Positions 61,701 to 64,000 of a stretch of 64,000 bases of DNA are shown here, one piece after another. Position 1 is the first letter of the stretch. Every line of letters starts with the position of its first letter. The DNA comes from Epiperipatus broadwayi (Eukaryota > Onychophora > Udeonychophora > Euonychophora > Peripatidae): contig JAQFVV010000143.1 of assembly GCA_028023455.1 (NCBI GenBank), forward strand, positions 1,712,001-1,776,000. The letters are read 5' to 3'. The position numbers and the translations under genes are program-made. The notes under the pieces are model-generated. The model had not been told where the DNA came from and did not search any database. It was given only the letters and a program-made list of their open reading frames with translations.

Positions 61701-64000
61701 AGTATGTTTAAACTTTGAAAATTTTCCCATTATCATTTTTTAAATTGTATTTACTGTTTTATTTATTAATTATCTGTATTAAATAGTTGTTTTAAAAAAT
61801 ACTACTTTCTGAAATTGTTTTTATGTCTATTTTGCTAGCTATCTGTTATGTGAATTACTTGTGTGGGTTTTACAAATTGTATAATAAGTGTTGTTTGTGC
61901 TTTAAGGGATTTGTAGGTTATCCCAGTGAAATTATTTAATAATAGAATGAAATTAATCATGAATATTTATATTGTTCACAGTCTCTAAGGTGCTTGCAAT
62001 TCAAAAGCTAGTTTCTAGTATAACAATATTTCCATAAATAGATAGATATATAGATAGGAAAGTAGGTAGATAGATATATAGACAGACAGACAGATAGATA
62101 GATAGATGTGTGTGGATATCCATATGCTTCTCTATTATAGAATTATTTGAATGGTGTTAAGGTTATAAAAATCACTGTTAAAATTTACTCATTTTGTAGC
62201 GTTTTATAGATGGCCAATACACTTAAATTTCACATGGTCCAGAGCATTGATATTTATGATCCCACCACTTTTTAGGTTTATTATTGTAGATATTTTAGCA
62301 ATTAAATATGTGTGCGCTAATGAACTATTAATTACTTTTATAATATTATGTCCTATGTTTGGCATTGACTAGATAATAAAAAGCCTAAAAGTTTATATTA
62401 CTTCTTTTAAATCCAGCCATAACCAATGACTGTTGATTCTTAATGGTGAACACTGGTAATTCTATATTAACATGTTTATTACTTATTCTTATTTACTTGC
62501 AATGCTAATTCTTTGTTGATTGTCAGTGAAACAATGATGTTTTTTAATGACTTCTAATTGCTTTTTGGGGATGATAATTTCCATCACCCCTATATATAAT
62601 ACATCTCTTTTCATACCATTAATACCAACTAAATAGTACGTATTTGCTCATATTATAACCTGCTAGTGCTGAGAATGGCTCTTGCATACTTTTTCTGGAC
62701 CAACGCCAACAATAGATGAGCCAACATTAACAAAATGTTTTTATTATGCATCTGTACAATTTTATAATGTCAATAAATATATTTTTAAAATAAATTCTTC
62801 TGAGTAAGTATTGCTTACTAGAAACATTTGATTTCAGCAAGTTCCATACTTTTGTTTTTAAAAAATATACTTAAGTATCTTTGAAACCGTCAATTTAAAA
62901 ATATTGAACTGTTAAGTAGTTTGGACATATGTTTATAGACGAGTAGAAGCGAAAATCTCTGGTAGATTGCTATATTTTTTAATTTTATAAAACTGTATCA
63001 CCTTTCTGTCAGATAATAATTCTGAAGTTTTATCGAATTTCTATCTTCACAAATATGATAAATAGATATAACACAAATGTAATATAGGTAGATGTAACAC
63101 ACGCTGAAGTATTAAAAATATATTTAAAATATATATTTAATCGTTAACTAAGATATATATTTTTATTAAGATTATTATTACAATAAAAATAGCATTTCAT
63201 AACTCGAGCTTCCTTCAAATCAACGATGTTCTAATCTCAGAACTGTTTTCCAACACTGCTTACTCTAAATTTTAGCATATATCATTCTAGGCACATTTGT
63301 TACTTTTTCCACATATATACTTTATCATATTTGATCCAATCGTTAATCCTTCTTTTATGATAGTAATTTTGAAAGATTGTTTTGCTGACTTGATCAAACA
63401 AGCTGGTAGTTTCAACTTGCTTTTTGGAACATTAAAAAAAAAAAAAATCATATTAATAATAACGCTTCTAAAATGTTTGGAAAGATATGATTTATAAGTG
63501 TTTTGTTTTGAGATTATTTTTTGTTGTTGTAACTCGAGTAGTCACATGATGTTTTCTTTAAATATAATCTGAACAATAAATAAAATTTAATTTTAAACAG
63601 AAATGCAAACTGAATATGCTGAAGTTGTAATATTTTTCGTTTGATGATTTGTTAAAGTTTATTGCATTCCTAAATAATATATATACATTTGTACATATTT
63701 TTCACTTAGATTATTATTATTAAAAACATGATAGCAAGATCATAAGACAGTTCAGCATATTTTTCAATTTATTAAATATGCTGCTACTAATCTTCATATA
63801 AAGTAAATGAATGATAATAAACTTATAAAAGGTATTTTACTGTGAACTTAGGCAGATAAACTTAGGTCAGTTATTGAAGTCATTCAAAAATTGAAGTTCA
63901 TTGAAGAAGAATCTAAGTCAACCCCACAAGCTATCAATAAGCATTTATGTTTCATGGATTGGTTCATACATTAATTTTTGTTTTGGTTTTTCATCTAGAG
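61701..64000. other. AT-rich stretch with a tetranucleotide microsatellite
   Basis: A GATA/GACA-type microsatellite lies at about 62038-62108. No gene recognised; the short frame at 63297-63497 has no identifiable domain. Confidence 0.45.

Noticed and set aside
62038-62108. Short-unit tandem repeat as a functional array
   Set aside because: An ordinary GATA/GACA microsatellite.

Overview
The window reads as nuclear DNA of an animal with a large, transposon-rich, very AT-rich genome (about three quarters A+T by eye). Nothing bacterial is present: there are no operons, no ribosome-binding sites and no dense coding. Every coding remnant I can name belongs to a eukaryotic transposable element: RTE-type and other LINEs, a Penelope-like element, three hAT transposons of the BED-finger families, and a mariner. 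The mix suits an invertebrate such as a cephalopod mollusc or a chelicerate, but no host gene is present to fix the lineage.

Layout. Positions 1-4365 are one arm of a very long inverted duplication; the other arm is 24386-28412 and about 20 kb lies between. That interior holds a fold-back with a Penelope-like hairpin (4.6-4.8 kb), members of a fold-back repeat 'family A' (4.9-5.4 and 7.5-8.0 kb), a decayed LINE (8.8-9.3 kb), a very short tRNA-derived SINE (10.6 kb), a small inverted-repeat element (11.1 kb), a 416-bp hAT deletion derivative nested in a 'family B' repeat (17.7-18.5 kb), a tandem repeat of about 370 bp (20.3-21.1 kb), a Penelope-like fragment (21.5-22.2 kb) and a mariner remnant (23.4-24.2 kb).

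Beyond the second arm, 28.4-32 kb is nearly featureless. Two hAT elements then lie almost back to back: one (32.05-34.2 kb) carries a nested insert with the C-terminus of a Penelope-like protein, and the other (34.3-36.6 kb) has terminal repeats and a near-perfect 8-bp target duplication. A second LINE with a SINE in its 3' part lies at 38.5-39.8 kb, and a decayed minus-strand RTE copy at 40.3-41.5 kb.

The right third has a 160-bp tandem duplication (46.2-46.5 kb), a block richer in GC and CpG with a TATA box and possible first exon (47.45-49.2 kb) between inverted family A copies, and a nearly intact RTE element (49.6-52.5 kb) broken by one visible frameshift. It continues with a complete hAT copy (53.8-57.1 kb) holding a nested palindromic family A element, and a decayed RTE copy (59.3-61.7 kb) holding a nested family B element.

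The features do not form a pathway. They form a stratigraphy: nested insertions with readable target duplications give the order in which elements arrived. The least expected items are the 4-kb inverted arms, the family A inverted dimers with 13-bp target duplications, and the GC-richer block at 47.5-49.2 kb.
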